The position numbers and the translations under genes were made by a program. The notes below the pieces were generated by a model. The model worked only from the letters and a program-made list of their open reading frames with translations. It made no database searches and was not told where the DNA came from. This document shows, in pieces, positions 17,386 to 26,624 of a stretch of 64,000 nt of DNA. The stretch comes from an uncultured Anaerolineae bacterium (lineage in GTDB: Bacteria; Chloroflexota; Anaerolineae; Anaerolineales; Villigracilaceae): assembly GCA_903875215.1 (NCBI GenBank), contig CAIQVH010000033.1, positions 41,345 through 105,344 of the forward strand, read 5' to 3'. Numbering within the stretch: position 1 is the stretch's first letter; each line of letters opens with the position of its first letter.

Positions 17386-18735
17386 TTACACCTCGATATC
17401 CACAGCCTTAAGCGGCTTATCCGTGTTCCGGATGATTAACAGCTCCTCAAAGGGGGCCGGTACTCCCACTTCCACCTGCGCCTCCTGCAGAGCAAACCCA
17501 AGCCTTTGCAGCCCCGCCTCGAGCGAACCCAGCTCCACGCGAGCCTGTTCGCACCAGGCGGTTCCCGGCGCCACCAACCGCGCGCGAATCTCCCGGCCGG
17601 CCAGCGCCAGATCCACCTCCACCGTTTCTCCGGACCCAAGCTCCACTTGCAACTGCAATCGCGTAATTGCCGCATCTTTTTTGACCGGATCCGGGCCAGA
17701 TTCCCGGCCAATGCGCAGCCGCGCTGCCCACGGCAATTTCTGCGCCGCGGCAGCAGCTGGCTGGAGCAGTAAACCGATTTCAGACCATTCTCCCCGCCCA
17801 GGTTCCCTCGCATTCAACAACTGGTGATGACGCTCATCACCCAGGAATTCATCCACCACCCCGGCCAATTCCCGCTCCCCGGCCTGTTCCAATGCCTGAC
17901 GCAGCCGGAGCAGGCCCACCAGCCCGGTTTCGGGCAATTCCTGCCCGGGCTGTTGCGCCTGCTCGAGCAGCAGATTCTCCAATGAGCGCCCCATGCGCCG
18001 GACGGTTTCGCGCAGCTGCTCCGCCAGCTGGGAAGATCCCTGTTCACCATTCAGCACCATCGCCCGCAGCCAGCCGAGATTGTCCTGCAACAGCCTGGCC
18101 AGCTCCGGTGAAAATTCCTGCCCGGATGCCGTGCCCAGCGCCGCGATCAGGCGCGCCAGCCCTGCACCGGCCGGGGAGGCCGGACGGGCCGCCAGTGCCA
18201 GGCTCTGACGGGTCAGCGGCAGGCCGGCTGCCTTCAGCGCAGCCGCCAGATCGGCCTGCTCCGCCCCCCAAGGGGTCAAACCGGCCAGCGCGTCCTGCAT
18301 TTCATCCAGCAGGCCTGGCGTGACGGGCAGATGCTGTTTGAGCACCGAGCGCGCCATCATCAAGTTGTTGATGGTCACAGGCAAATGTTGTTGCTCCAGC
18401 AGGCGCACAGCCAGTTCCGGTCCATTCAAATTTGGGGTGGGCGCCTTCGCCGGGGTGGGGGTCTCATGGTTGACGAATTTCAATGTAATTTCCTGGTCGG
18501 TCAGCCGTGTAACGATAAATTGGGCCGTCCGGCGCGCGAGCAGGGCAGCGGCCTGGTCGGGCGATGCCAGCTGCGCCACCACAGGGTACCCTTCAATCGT
18601 TAAAATGGCCGTATTGCCGCTGACGCTCAGGATTTGTGCCGAGACGCGTTGAAAAGCATGCAGCCCCAGCTCCTGTGCGGCAGGAGTCTGGGGCGCGTGA
18701 AGCGGTGATACCGAAAGCGGCCCGGGAAAAGTCAT
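17386..18735 (-). CDS. YlqG-like flagellar protein with FliK-type C-terminal domain
   Basis: 449 aa. The C-terminal part (about 340-440) resembles the FliK/Flg_hook fold: TRLQLQVELGSGETVEVDLAL, then EIRARLVAPG and a final helix-strand element. The N-terminal part has a small barrel-like region (SAQILSVSGNTAILTIEGY, about 32-50) and long Ala/Leu/Gln helices. Size, domain order and pairing with the FhlX-like gene match YlqG proteins, whose function is not settled. A second ruler-like protein beside the true fliK is therefore likely. 8 bases downstream of the PilZ gene, so co-transcribed with it. Confidence 0.7.
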   Translation of the reverse strand: MTFPGPLSVSPLHAPQTPAAQELGLHAFQRVSAQILSVSGNTAILTIEGYPVVAQLASPDQAAALLARRTAQFIVTRLTDQEITLKFVNHETPTPAKAPTPNLNGPELAVRLLEQQHLPVTINNLMMARSVLKQHLPVTPGLLDEMQDALAGLTPWGAEQADLAAALKAAGLPLTRQSLALAARPASPAGAGLARLIAALGTASGQEFSPELARLLQDNLGWLRAMVLNGEQGSSQLAEQLRETVRRMGRSLENLLLEQAQQPGQELPETGLVGLLRLRQALEQAGERELAGVVDEFLGDERHHQLLNAREPGRGEWSEIGLLLQPAAAAAQKLPWAARLRIGRESGPDPVKKDAAITRLQLQVELGSGETVEVDLALAGREIRARLVAPGTAWCEQARVELGSLEAGLQRLGFALQEAQVEVGVPAPFEELLIIRNTDKPLKAVDIEV

Positions 18736-18743
18736 GGCACAAT

Positions 18744-19547
18744 CTATCTCTTCAAGCTGTACAACTCCTCGGATAAAGTACGCAGGTCTTGAATGATCTC
18801 AGCCTGACGCTTGGCAATATATTGGGCAACGATACTGCGCGAAAGATCCTTAAAATAAAGTTTCACGCCCAGCCGAAAGCGGCGCAGCTGCAACTCGGGT
18901 CGCACCGAAACCACCACACCCTGAGCCTTGATCGAAATCCGGTCATCTTCGCTCCCTAACAGGTTGGTGCGTAAAAACGAGCGCGAATCCCGTCCCTCGA
19001 TCAGTGGCTTGGAAGAAATTTTCTTGAGTTTTTGGGCCGTTGTATCACGAAACGAGATGGTCATGCTCAATTCGCTGCCGTTTTGCAGCACGCGGGACGG
19101 AAAGAGCTGGCTCTCGCAATAGATGCTCGCGCCGCCGGTGGAAATATCTGCCAGGGGCACGGGAATTTCGAAGGAAGCCTCCTTAAACTGGATGGTCGCT
19201 TCCAGTGAATCGTCGGCTTCGACCCGCACCTGCCCCCTTTTTCCGATACTATTATTGGCCGTCGAAAAATTGGACAGCAGGGCGGTTTCCTTGGCCAGGT
19301 TCAAACTCAGCACCTGCGAACGTACAACGACCGGCAGGCCTTCAGCCTGTAGGAAGGTTTCGCGCTGGTGATACAGGCAGGCAATATGATAGCGATTACT
19401 GCGTACCTGGATCTCCGTTGCGCCAATGCCGTTGATACTGCCTTCATAAGACATTGGCAGGCCTTTGTAAATATTCATCAACGTAATCCCAGATTGATTC
19501 CGGGCTAACTGCCCGAGCATGTGGACAAGCTCTGCATTGGGGATCAA
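18744..19547 (-). CDS. PilZ-domain c-di-GMP-binding protein
   Basis: 267 aa. The central PilZ domain shows both ligand motifs: RxxxR as RGQVR (about 103-107) and D/NxSxxG as DISTGG (about 135-140). An N-terminal domain (1-95) resembles the YcgR/PilZN flagellar-brake type but is divergent. A role in slowing the motor or modulating export under high c-di-GMP is inferred from its place in a flagellar operon and from two c-di-GMP riboswitches in the same window. The start is a TTG with GGAG 7 nt upstream; no nearby ATG has a ribosome site. 27 bases downstream of the M23 peptidase gene. Confidence 0.85.
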   Translation of the reverse strand: MIPNAELVHMLGQLARNQSGITLMNIYKGLPMSYEGSINGIGATEIQVRSNRYHIACLYHQRETFLQAEGLPVVVRSQVLSLNLAKETALLSNFSTANNSIGKRGQVRVEADDSLEATIQFKEASFEIPVPLADISTGGASIYCESQLFPSRVLQNGSELSMTISFRDTTAQKLKKISSKPLIEGRDSRSFLRTNLLGSEDDRISIKAQGVVVSVRPELQLRRFRLGVKLYFKDLSRSIVAQYIAKRQAEIIQDLRTLSEELYSLKR

Positions 19548-19574
19548 GGGATTTCTCCGAATCGACCGGTGGAA

Positions 19575-20237
19575 TTACGCGGCGGTGCCCAGGGTGGCGG
19601 ATGTGGGGTTGATCGGCACGTGATTCTTGCGGATTTCGTAGTGCAGGTGCGGGCCGGTGGAATTGCCGGTATTGCCCGAAAGACCGATCACATTCCCGGC
19701 GCTGACCGTTTCTCCAATCGAAACCGGGATGCTGGACAGGTGGGCATAATAAGTGCGATAGTCACCATTTTCAACGATCACCAGGTTCCCGTAGCCCTGG
19801 TTGTTCCAGCCGGCGTACACCACTTGACCATCCATGGTGCTTTTAACTGGTGTCCCAACCGGGATGCCGAAGTCGAGGCCGTTGTGGCCGGGGTGGAACT
19901 CCTGGGTGAGCGTGCCACCTACCGGCCGGCCGGAAGGCTCGGGCCTGGCCAGTTGACCGGCGGTCTGGCTGGTTGAATCCGGCGTGGTTTGGCTCAGTTC
20001 TTGCTCCATCAACTTTTCAAGCAGAATGAGCATCAGCGGGGCCATCATATCGCTCATCCCCAGGCCGGTGGATTGGTTGGCCGTGGAGCTGCTTGCGCTG
20101 TTGGTGGCCATCATCACTGAGAAAATGTCCTTGAACGAGGCCAGCAAGTCGCCGCTTGAAGAGGCCGCGGCGACAGGGTTGGCCACCGTCCCGGCCAGGC
20201 GGGTGGTGGGGAGGGTAGGGCTGGTTGAATTAATCAT
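19575..20237 (-). CDS. M23 (LytM) peptidoglycan endopeptidase, flagellar operon
   Basis: 220 aa. The C-terminal M23 domain (about 105-210) has HNGLDFGIPVGTPV, the zinc His/Asp pair, and GPHLHYEIRKN, with the HxH motif. It likely cleaves cross-links in the wall. The first 100 residues are Ser/Thr-rich with one helix and no convincing signal peptide, so it may leave through the flagellar system like rod-linked hydrolases. It heads the minus-strand operon with the PilZ, YlqG-like and FhlX-like genes. Together with the transglycosylase at 11560 it gives two wall enzymes of complementary specificity beside flagellar genes. Confidence 0.88.
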   Translation of the reverse strand: MINSTSPTLPTTRLAGTVANPVAAASSSGDLLASFKDIFSVMMATNSASSSTANQSTGLGMSDMMAPLMLILLEKLMEQELSQTTPDSTSQTAGQLARPEPSGRPVGGTLTQEFHPGHNGLDFGIPVGTPVKSTMDGQVVYAGWNNQGYGNLVIVENGDYRTYYAHLSSIPVSIGETVSAGNVIGLSGNTGNSTGPHLHYEIRKNHVPINPTSATLGTAA

Positions 20238-20456
20238 CTTGTGCCCATTCTAGCCTTGGAGGGCGGGGATGTCAGTAAATGGGACATAAAAATCTCATGA
20301 GTTGCGGCTAAATTGTTTATCTCTTCTTTACGCAATATTCAGAAGGGCTTTATAGATGAAAAATCCATTTTCCACTATACTAAAAATACGAGGCAAACTA
20401 ATCATTTCCTGGCAGCCGGCCTCGCCGGGTTATTCTTTTTTCCGCAGGTGAAAGTG

Positions 20457-22121
20457 ATGCAAACCGAGTTAAAAGTCAGGCAAATTTTGGGTCGAACCTA
20501 CCTGAATGAAAACCGCCTTGAGGAGGCGCTGGATGTTTTTACCCGAATCCTGGCGGATTATCCGGAGGATCTCGAGACGCTGCTCATCCTTGGGAATTTT
20601 TATCTGGCCAGCGGAGATGGGAAAACCGCCCAGGCGCTTTACATGCGCGCCCGGCAGCTGAATCCTGCAAACAAGACCATCGAACGCCAGCTGGCACTGG
20701 CGGAGGAGATGGGAGACAGCGGTCTCCCCGAGACGTCTCCCACCGATCTGCCGGCGGTGGCGCGCCTGCTCCAGCGCCTGACTGGCCAGAACAAAAGCGT
20801 CAGCGAGACAGACATTTTACGCGCGGCTACGCTCCTCGACAGAATTATCAACAGCGAAAACCCGGCCGCCCTGGTGTCGGAACATCTGGACGAGATTGAC
20901 GAACTTCTGCCGGCGTTGATTGAATTAAATATCCGCCAGGCTTATGCTGATGGCCGCCACGACCTGGTGGAGGTATTGCGTGTCCTGCAGCTGAATATTG
21001 ATTACCAACTCGATGCCCGAAGTGAAAACGTGGCTGGCAGCGATGTGCCTGCCGTGTATGAAGGCCGGATCTGTCTGCTCCTGCCAGACCTTGAGAATAA
21101 ATCGGCGCGCATGACCACGCTGAAAACCGCGCTGGAGGCGCTAGGCTGCCAGGTGACCGAGCGGAGTGAGTACCTTCCGGCCCGGGATCAGAAACCGGAT
21201 GTGGTCATTACCAGCAATCCGCATATTAACCCGGCGCTCTGCGAAAGCCTGGAAGCGCTTGCGGCGGCGCAGATCCCGATCCTGCTCGACCTGGATACGG
21301 ATTTTGAGAAGCAGCCGATTTCGCATCACGCCTACCTGACGCAGGGGCTGGGTACTCAGCTGCGCAGCAATGCCTACACTACCGCCCTGGCCCTGGCTGA
21401 CCTGGTGACAGTTCCCTCTGAAACGCTGGCTGTTGGGTTGGGTGATGTTACCCGGCGCATCTGCCTGCTTCCGGATGGCTGGGCGAGCCAAAACAAACTC
21501 TGGGAGAAACCTGCTCCTTCGCGCAGTACACTCAATATTGGCTGGGTGGGCACGAACGGCGAATTGGAAGACCTGGTCATTGTGAGGCGCTACATCCTGC
21601 GCATTCTGCGCGAATTCCCACACACACGGATCGTGGTGTTGGGCAACCCGCAAGCCTATCGTTTGTTTGAGAGCTTGCCGGAAAACCGGCGGTTGTATCT
21701 GCCGGTCGTCGCGCACGAAGAATTTCCCTACCTGCTCAGCCAGCTCGATATTCTGCTGGTGCCTTTGCGCAACCTGCCCTACAACCTGTCGCTGCCCGAT
21801 ACGGCGCTGGTGGAAGCGGGCGCACGGGGCATTCCCTGGCTGGCATCTCCAACCCCCGCTTTCCGCCGCTGGAAGGCCGGAGGGATTTTATGTGAAAGTC
21901 CCGATGACTGGCATCTTAACCTGCGTCACCTGGTGATGGATGATGACCTGCGCCAGACCCTGGGAACAGCAGGCAAAAACGCCGCCCGCGCGCGCGAGAT
22001 GAGCCAGCTCGGCCCGCTGTGGCTGGAGCGAATCCGCCAGGTCAGCGCGGAAAAGTCAGCCTTACGTCGCAGCCCGGAAAACCAACCGGCCATATCCACA
22101 GAACTCGGAGTCTCGCGTTGA
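20457..22121 (+). CDS. TPR-glycosyltransferase-like protein
   Basis: 554 aa. The N-terminal 70-80 residues form TPR-like repeats (LGRTYLNENRLEEALDVF, then LLILGNFYLASGDGKTAQAL). The C-terminal half resembles a GT-B glycosyltransferase: a Rossmann start NIGWVGTNGE (about 361-370), a strand FPHTRIVVLGN, then LDILLVPL and the donor-site region ALVEAGARGIPWLAS. The exact sugar is unknown. TPR-linked glycosyltransferases beside flagellin genes often glycosylate flagellin, so that is the leading inference. ATG 20457 is preferred because the TPR begins just after it and AGGTG lies upstream; an in-frame extension to 20313 is less likely. Overlaps the next gene by 4 bases. Confidence 0.65.
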   Translation: MQTELKVRQILGRTYLNENRLEEALDVFTRILADYPEDLETLLILGNFYLASGDGKTAQALYMRARQLNPANKTIERQLALAEEMGDSGLPETSPTDLPAVARLLQRLTGQNKSVSETDILRAATLLDRIINSENPAALVSEHLDEIDELLPALIELNIRQAYADGRHDLVEVLRVLQLNIDYQLDARSENVAGSDVPAVYEGRICLLLPDLENKSARMTTLKTALEALGCQVTERSEYLPARDQKPDVVITSNPHINPALCESLEALAAAQIPILLDLDTDFEKQPISHHAYLTQGLGTQLRSNAYTTALALADLVTVPSETLAVGLGDVTRRICLLPDGWASQNKLWEKPAPSRSTLNIGWVGTNGELEDLVIVRRYILRILREFPHTRIVVLGNPQAYRLFESLPENRRLYLPVVAHEEFPYLLSQLDILLVPLRNLPYNLSLPDTALVEAGARGIPWLASPTPAFRRWKAGGILCESPDDWHLNLRHLVMDDDLRQTLGTAGKNAARAREMSQLGPLWLERIRQVSAEKSALRRSPENQPAISTELGVSR

Positions 22122-23194
22122 TTGTCACTTACATTCACTCCACCTGCGCCGAAGATCAGATTCGGGTCCAGCTAAGGTGCCGAAATTTCGCTGATGCGAT
22201 CAATCGCACCCGCGTACACAGCGCCCATCTGCTGGAACTTGATGCCTTCATCCGCAATACGCCCGAAGCCGAGCAGCTCTGCTCCGCCTCCGATTTGCTT
22301 GTGATTCACCGCTATGTATTTGGGCCGGTGTTGCCCGTCATCCAATACTGGAAGGCGCGCGATAAAAAAGTCATCGTTGATTTTGACCAGGCGCTCAATC
22401 ATTTGACGCCTGACCTGCCTGGGTACACCTTTTGGATGGAGGGGAACCCCCAGGTTGGGTTTGCTGCCTATCGCAACCATTCCAATGAGCTGCCGTTGGA
22501 ACAATTCAAATGGGGGCTCGGCATGCTGGATGCTGCCACGGTCTCCTCCTCGCGGCTGGCGGATGATTGGTCCAGGCTGACGACGATTTACGAGATCCCC
22601 GAATATCTCAATACTTACCAGTACCCGGCCTCGGAGCATGGCCGGGGCACCGAAATCTGGGTCGGGCTGGGCAACACCTCGCCTTTTTCAACCCTGGAAC
22701 AGAGCGGATTGCTCGCCGCCATGCAGCAGGTCTGTCAGAAGCGCCCGCAAGTCCGGCTGATCTGGAGCGATGCGTACAACGATTTGCCCCGCCAACTGGA
22801 TTTACCCGCCGAGCAGGTCCAGGCCTATGCGCGTCATTCTTTCGAAGATTGGGTCAATGCCCTGCTGAAGCTCGATCTGGGGGTTTTTCCCATGGCTGGG
22901 AACTATGATCTGCGCTTGAGTTCCATCCATCTACTGGAATTCATGCTCTCCAAAATCCCCTGGGTGGCCAGCGGTTACCCGGGGTTTCGGGAATATTCCA
23001 AATACGGGGTCTGGGTCAAGAATTCTGCCGAGGCCTGGGAAAATGCCCTTCTACACATGGTCGATCACCTGGGGGCTTATCGAAAAAAAGCTTCGGGTGA
23101 AGCGTTTTTGTTTGCGCTTGGCCAGGATATTAGTGTCAATGTCGATAAAGTGCTCAGGGTGTATACTTCGATCCTCACTCAAGCGCAAAGATAA
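22118..23194 (+). CDS. Glycosyltransferase-like protein, GT-B fold
   Basis: 358 aa, related in pattern to the preceding protein but without TPRs. Features: an N-terminal Rossmann-type strand with SDLLVIHRYVFGPVL (about 56-70), KKVIVDFDQALNH, a linker with EIWVGLGNTSPF, and a C-terminal donor-binding area ending LLEFMLSKIPWVASGYPGF. The TTG start at 22118 has GGAG 7 nt upstream and overlaps the previous stop (TTGA), indicating translational coupling. The pair may act in sequence on one acceptor. Substrate unknown. Confidence 0.6.
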   Translation: MIVTYIHSTCAEDQIRVQLRCRNFADAINRTRVHSAHLLELDAFIRNTPEAEQLCSASDLLVIHRYVFGPVLPVIQYWKARDKKVIVDFDQALNHLTPDLPGYTFWMEGNPQVGFAAYRNHSNELPLEQFKWGLGMLDAATVSSSRLADDWSRLTTIYEIPEYLNTYQYPASEHGRGTEIWVGLGNTSPFSTLEQSGLLAAMQQVCQKRPQVRLIWSDAYNDLPRQLDLPAEQVQAYARHSFEDWVNALLKLDLGVFPMAGNYDLRLSSIHLLEFMLSKIPWVASGYPGFREYSKYGVWVKNSAEAWENALLHMVDHLGAYRKKASGEAFLFALGQDISVNVDKVLRVYTSILTQAQR

Positions 23195-23203
23195 GGTGCC
23201 CGG

Positions 23204-24031
23204 ATGAAAGATTCAAAATCCAAGATGAATGCGGAAGGGTGGGAAGTCAACCCGCCGCCGCCGAATAAAATCAAGCTCCCTGCCATGGTGGAAATCCCGG
23301 CCGGGGAATTCTTAATGGGTACCAGCAGCGACAATATTAAACAGTTGCAGCTCAAAGAATCAGATTGGGCCTACGATTGGAGCGATAACGATTTGTTTGC
23401 CGCCGAACAGCCCCAACATGTGGTGCGCCTGCCCGCGTTTGAAATTGGTCAATTTCCGGTGACAAACCTGGAGTACCACACCTTCATCTGGGATTCCGGG
23501 CACAGGATTCCGCGCAGTTGGACCGGTTTTACCTTTCCGGAAGATGCCGAAGCGCATCCGGTGGCCGGTGTTTCCAAATTGGATGCTGAAGCGTACATTG
23601 CCTGGCTCAACCAGAAAACCGGCGAAAATTTCAGGCTTCCGACGGAAGCTGAGTGGGAGCTTGCGGCCCGCGGCACGGATGGACGTATCTATCCGTGGGG
23701 CAATACCTTTGATCCGTGGCGGTGTAATACCGCCGAAAGCATCAAAAAGGGGACCACCCTGGTCGGGACTTATTCGCCGGGGGGTGACAGCATTTATGGT
23801 GTGGCGGATATGGTTGGCAATGTCTGGGAGTGGACGCAGTCGTTGTTTCTGCCGTATCCTTATCGGCCCAATGCGAACCGGGAAGAAGTCAAACCGAATG
23901 GGCGTTATGTGGTGCGTGGAGGCGCGTGGTATTACACCCGCAAGTTGGCACGCTGTTCTGTGCGCGAAGGGGCGTTGCCCGGCCATGTCTCTCCGTCCCT
24001 CGGATTCCGGCTGGCTCGCTCTTTCAGCTGA
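23204..24031 (+). CDS. FGE/SUMF1-fold protein without catalytic cysteines
   Basis: 275 aa spanning a complete formylglycine-generating-enzyme-type fold: VEIPAGEFLMGTSS (about 29-42), FRLPTEAEWELAARG, MVGNVWEWT, RYVVRGGAWYY and the final SLGFRLARSF. True FGE uses paired cysteines near the C-terminus; here only one Cys (in ARCSVREG) is present in that area, so sulfatase activation is unlikely. Such domains also serve as C-type-lectin-like binding modules. It follows two glycosyltransferase-like genes by 9 bases, so glycan-related work is an inference. No signal peptide. A second FGE domain occurs at 50075-52354. Confidence 0.85.
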   Translation: MKDSKSKMNAEGWEVNPPPPNKIKLPAMVEIPAGEFLMGTSSDNIKQLQLKESDWAYDWSDNDLFAAEQPQHVVRLPAFEIGQFPVTNLEYHTFIWDSGHRIPRSWTGFTFPEDAEAHPVAGVSKLDAEAYIAWLNQKTGENFRLPTEAEWELAARGTDGRIYPWGNTFDPWRCNTAESIKKGTTLVGTYSPGGDSIYGVADMVGNVWEWTQSLFLPYPYRPNANREEVKPNGRYVVRGGAWYYTRKLARCSVREGALPGHVSPSLGFRLARSFS

Positions 24032-24046
24032 AGTAAGGGATAAGGG

Positions 24047-25678
24047 TTAGTAGCCGCTGCGTTCCAGGTCGGGCAGGATGATGATGAATTTTGTCCCTGC
24101 GCCGGGTTTGGTTTCAAAGTGGATGGTTCCGCGGTGTTCCTTGATGACCTGGTGGCTGACGTATAAGCCCAGCCCGGTGCCTTTTCCGGCTTCCTTGGTG
24201 GTAAAAAACGGCTCAAAAATGCGGTTTTGATTTTCGGGGGTGATGCCTTTTCCGTTATCGGTCACCATGATGCGAAATTCCTGTTTTTCATAGCGGGTGG
24301 AAATGTGAATCGTTCCGTTGGATGTTTCGACGGCGCCCATTGCGTTGATGATCAGGTTCAGCCAGACGCCTTTGAGCTGGTTGATGTTGGCGTAAATATG
24401 GGGGATGCGTTCATCCAGGTCGAGATGAATGGCGATGGAGCGGTTCTTAATTTCAAACTGCACCATCGTGAGCGCGTCCAGGATCGATTGGTTCAGCGAG
24501 GCTTCTTCAAATTCTTCATGACGCTGGCGGCGCGCGCTTTCCAGCAGGTTGCCGACGATTTTGGCGGCCCGCACGCCGGCGGTTTCTATCAGCTGAAGCG
24601 ATTCGCGCGTGTCTTCATCTGCCCCGGCATGGTCGCGGAGCAGCAGTTGGGCGTTGGCGATGATCGCTGCCAGGGGGTTGTTGATTTCATGGGCTACGGT
24701 GGCGGCCAGCTGCCCGATTGAGGCCAGCTTTTCGGATTGAATCAGGTTGGCTTCCAGAATCCATTTTTCGGTGATGTCTTCGTCGAAGACGATCACGCGG
24801 TTGATCTGGTTGGGATCTTCGCGGATTGGGATGGTGGTGATTTCCCAGTGTACGAAGGTTTCATTGGGACCCCACTCACGCAGGTTGCGGACGGCTGGAA
24901 TGCCGTTAAAGGCCTCGGAAATGCGGCACAATGCGCAGGGGGAGCTGTTGCCAAATAGCTTTTCGTAGCATTTTCCGCCGACCAACTCATTGGGGGCGCG
25001 GGAGATGCGCTCACTGCGGCGGCTGTTGATGGCCATGATGGTGTAGGAGCGGTCAACGATGTAAACGCAGGTGGGGATGTTGTCAAAAAATGTGCGCAGG
25101 GTGTTGCGCGAGTTTAGAATTTCCCACTGGCTGGCTTCCAGGTTGGCGTTGCTGATCATCAGCTGCCGGTTGCGTTCCACTGAAAAGATGGCGTTGGCCA
25201 GCCCGGCGCTCATCAGCTGCAAGAAGCGGGCGTGTTTTTCATCCTGCCAATTTAACAACGGGTTGATAAAGGCGATGGCGCCCAGGGTCGAGCCCGCCAC
25301 CCGCAATGGCGCCAACAGCAGGGTTTGAATCTCGGGGAGCTGCGGGCTATAAAGGATCGGATCTGGCCCGAAAGCCTGCCGTTGACTGGCATCGATCAGG
25401 GTCAGGCTCTCTGGAAGTGCGCTGCACAGGCTGCTGCTTTTGATCTGGAAACTTTCCTCGCTTTGCCAGCCATCTTCAGGCCCGAGGATTTTTTTGTTGC
25501 CCTGGGCGGGGTTTTCCTGGTCAAACAAAACGAAAATGGCTGTCCGGGCCTGGAGGTAAGTGCTCAGGTTGCGGACGGCCTGCAGTTGGAGGGTTTGTTG
25601 ATCGCTGTTTTGGTTTTGGGCGCTGATCAGGGTTTCCAAAAAGGTCAGCTCAAGGGTTTCCGGTAGACTTTCGGACAT
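24047..25678 (-). CDS. GAF-PAS sensor histidine kinase
   Basis: 543 aa, cytoplasmic (no membrane helix). Order: GAF domain (about 20-170), PAS domain (about 195-300) with the Cys-rich stretch KCYEKLFGNSSPCALCR, HisKA with VAHEINNPLAAIIANAQLLL, and HATPase_c with TDNGKGITPENQ and GKGTGLGLYVSH. The PAS cysteines may bind a metal or sense redox. It lies 187 bases downstream of the OmpR-type regulator on the same strand, so the two probably form a pair. Good ribosome site GCGGAG before the ATG. Two ATTGCA words occur in its upstream region, like those in the repeats at 26828-26871. Confidence 0.92.
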   Translation of the reverse strand: MSESLPETLELTFLETLISAQNQNSDQQTLQLQAVRNLSTYLQARTAIFVLFDQENPAQGNKKILGPEDGWQSEESFQIKSSSLCSALPESLTLIDASQRQAFGPDPILYSPQLPEIQTLLLAPLRVAGSTLGAIAFINPLLNWQDEKHARFLQLMSAGLANAIFSVERNRQLMISNANLEASQWEILNSRNTLRTFFDNIPTCVYIVDRSYTIMAINSRRSERISRAPNELVGGKCYEKLFGNSSPCALCRISEAFNGIPAVRNLREWGPNETFVHWEITTIPIREDPNQINRVIVFDEDITEKWILEANLIQSEKLASIGQLAATVAHEINNPLAAIIANAQLLLRDHAGADEDTRESLQLIETAGVRAAKIVGNLLESARRQRHEEFEEASLNQSILDALTMVQFEIKNRSIAIHLDLDERIPHIYANINQLKGVWLNLIINAMGAVETSNGTIHISTRYEKQEFRIMVTDNGKGITPENQNRIFEPFFTTKEAGKGTGLGLYVSHQVIKEHRGTIHFETKPGAGTKFIIILPDLERSGY

Positions 25679-25816
25679 GGTTCCACTCCGCGGTAGGATG
25701 CAATCAAAACAGTAAAAGGTTTCTCACGGTCAATGCAATTCTCAGTGATACAGTAAGTTTTGGAATTCTGCTGAGTGATCCACTGAATTGATGAAAGTGG
25801 TGCAACTTGAAACAGG

Positions 25817-25850
25817 GAAGCCTCCCACGCCACGGCGACTGGGAGGCTTC
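25817..25850 (-). terminator. Hairpin after the response regulator gene
   Basis: A 10-bp perfect stem (25817-25826 with 25841-25850) and a 14-nt loop containing a small inner GCC/GGC pairing. It follows the regulator stop on the minus strand. The T content after the stem is modest, so termination may be partial, leaving the kinase gene expressed at lower level. Confidence 0.55.
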
Positions 25851-25865
25851 TCTGCAGTTAACAGA

Positions 25866-26624
25866 CTATTCGTCCATCTGGATGGAGTACCCGTAGCCCT
25901 GGATGGTCTTGATGAATTTGGGGTTCTTGGGGTCTTCTTCGATGCTTTCGCGCAGATTTTTAATGTGCACCCGCACCAGGTCGGCGCTGCCGGTTTCGCC
26001 GGGATAATCCCAGACTTCCTCGAGCAGGAGCGATGGGGAGAAAATTTTATTCGGGTGGGTCATTAAATGATAGAGGAGCGCATATTGGACGGGGGTGACG
26101 CGGAATTTTCCCTTGCTCGGACTGGTAAAGATATAGGTGCGGGTGTTTAAGGAATAGTCTCCCAGCCGGATGACGTGCTCTTCTTCCGGCAGCGAAGGGG
26201 CGGGTTTTTTCCCCGGGCTGGCGGCAGGCGCGGATGGGGTGGGGGTTTTGGTGCGTCGCAGGATGGCCTTGATGCGCAGCAGCAGTTCATCCAGGTTGAA
26301 AGGTTTACCGAGATAGTCATCGGCGCCCATGCTCAGTCCGACGATGGCATCTTCTGCCTTGACTTTGGCCGTCAGGAATAAGACCGGCACATCCTTGAGC
26401 TGCACGTCTTCCCGCATTTCCTTGCAGACGGTGTAGCCGTCCATGCCGGGCATGATCACATCCAGGATGACCAGGTCTGGTACTTTGCGGCGGGCGGCTT
26501 TTAGCCCGGCCACGCCAGAATTGGTGACCTGGACGCGGTAATCCTTACCGCGCAGGCAGCGTTCGATGGTTTTGGCAACGATTTCGTCATCTTCAATTAT
26601 TAATATATTGGGCGTGCTCTCCAT
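25866..26624 (-). CDS. OmpR/PhoB-family response regulator
   Basis: 252 aa. Receiver domain (1-120) with phospho-acceptor D55 in LVILDVIMPG, acidic pair near residues 11-13, Thr in LFLTAK and K107 in LGKPF. A Pro/Ala linker (about 122-145) leads to a winged-helix trans_reg_C domain (about 150-250) with the recognition-helix run SADLVRVHIKNLRESIEEDP. ATG 26624 is chosen because GGAG lies 5-6 nt upstream and the receiver begins immediately; longer in-frame forms to 26759 add no domain. PhoB-like proteins bind tandem 11-bp repeats, and exactly such repeats lie upstream at 26828-26871. Confidence 0.95.
   Translation of the reverse strand: MESTPNILIIEDDEIVAKTIERCLRGKDYRVQVTNSGVAGLKAARRKVPDLVILDVIMPGMDGYTVCKEMREDVQLKDVPVLFLTAKVKAEDAIVGLSMGADDYLGKPFNLDELLLRIKAILRRTKTPTPSAPAASPGKKPAPSLPEEEHVIRLGDYSLNTRTYIFTSPSKGKFRVTPVQYALLYHLMTHPNKIFSPSLLLEEVWDYPGETGSADLVRVHIKNLRESIEEDPKNPKFIKTIQGYGYSIQMDE

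Noticed and set aside
23204..24031. True formylglycine-generating sulfatase activator
   Set aside because: The pair of catalytic cysteines is missing and no sulfatase gene is near.
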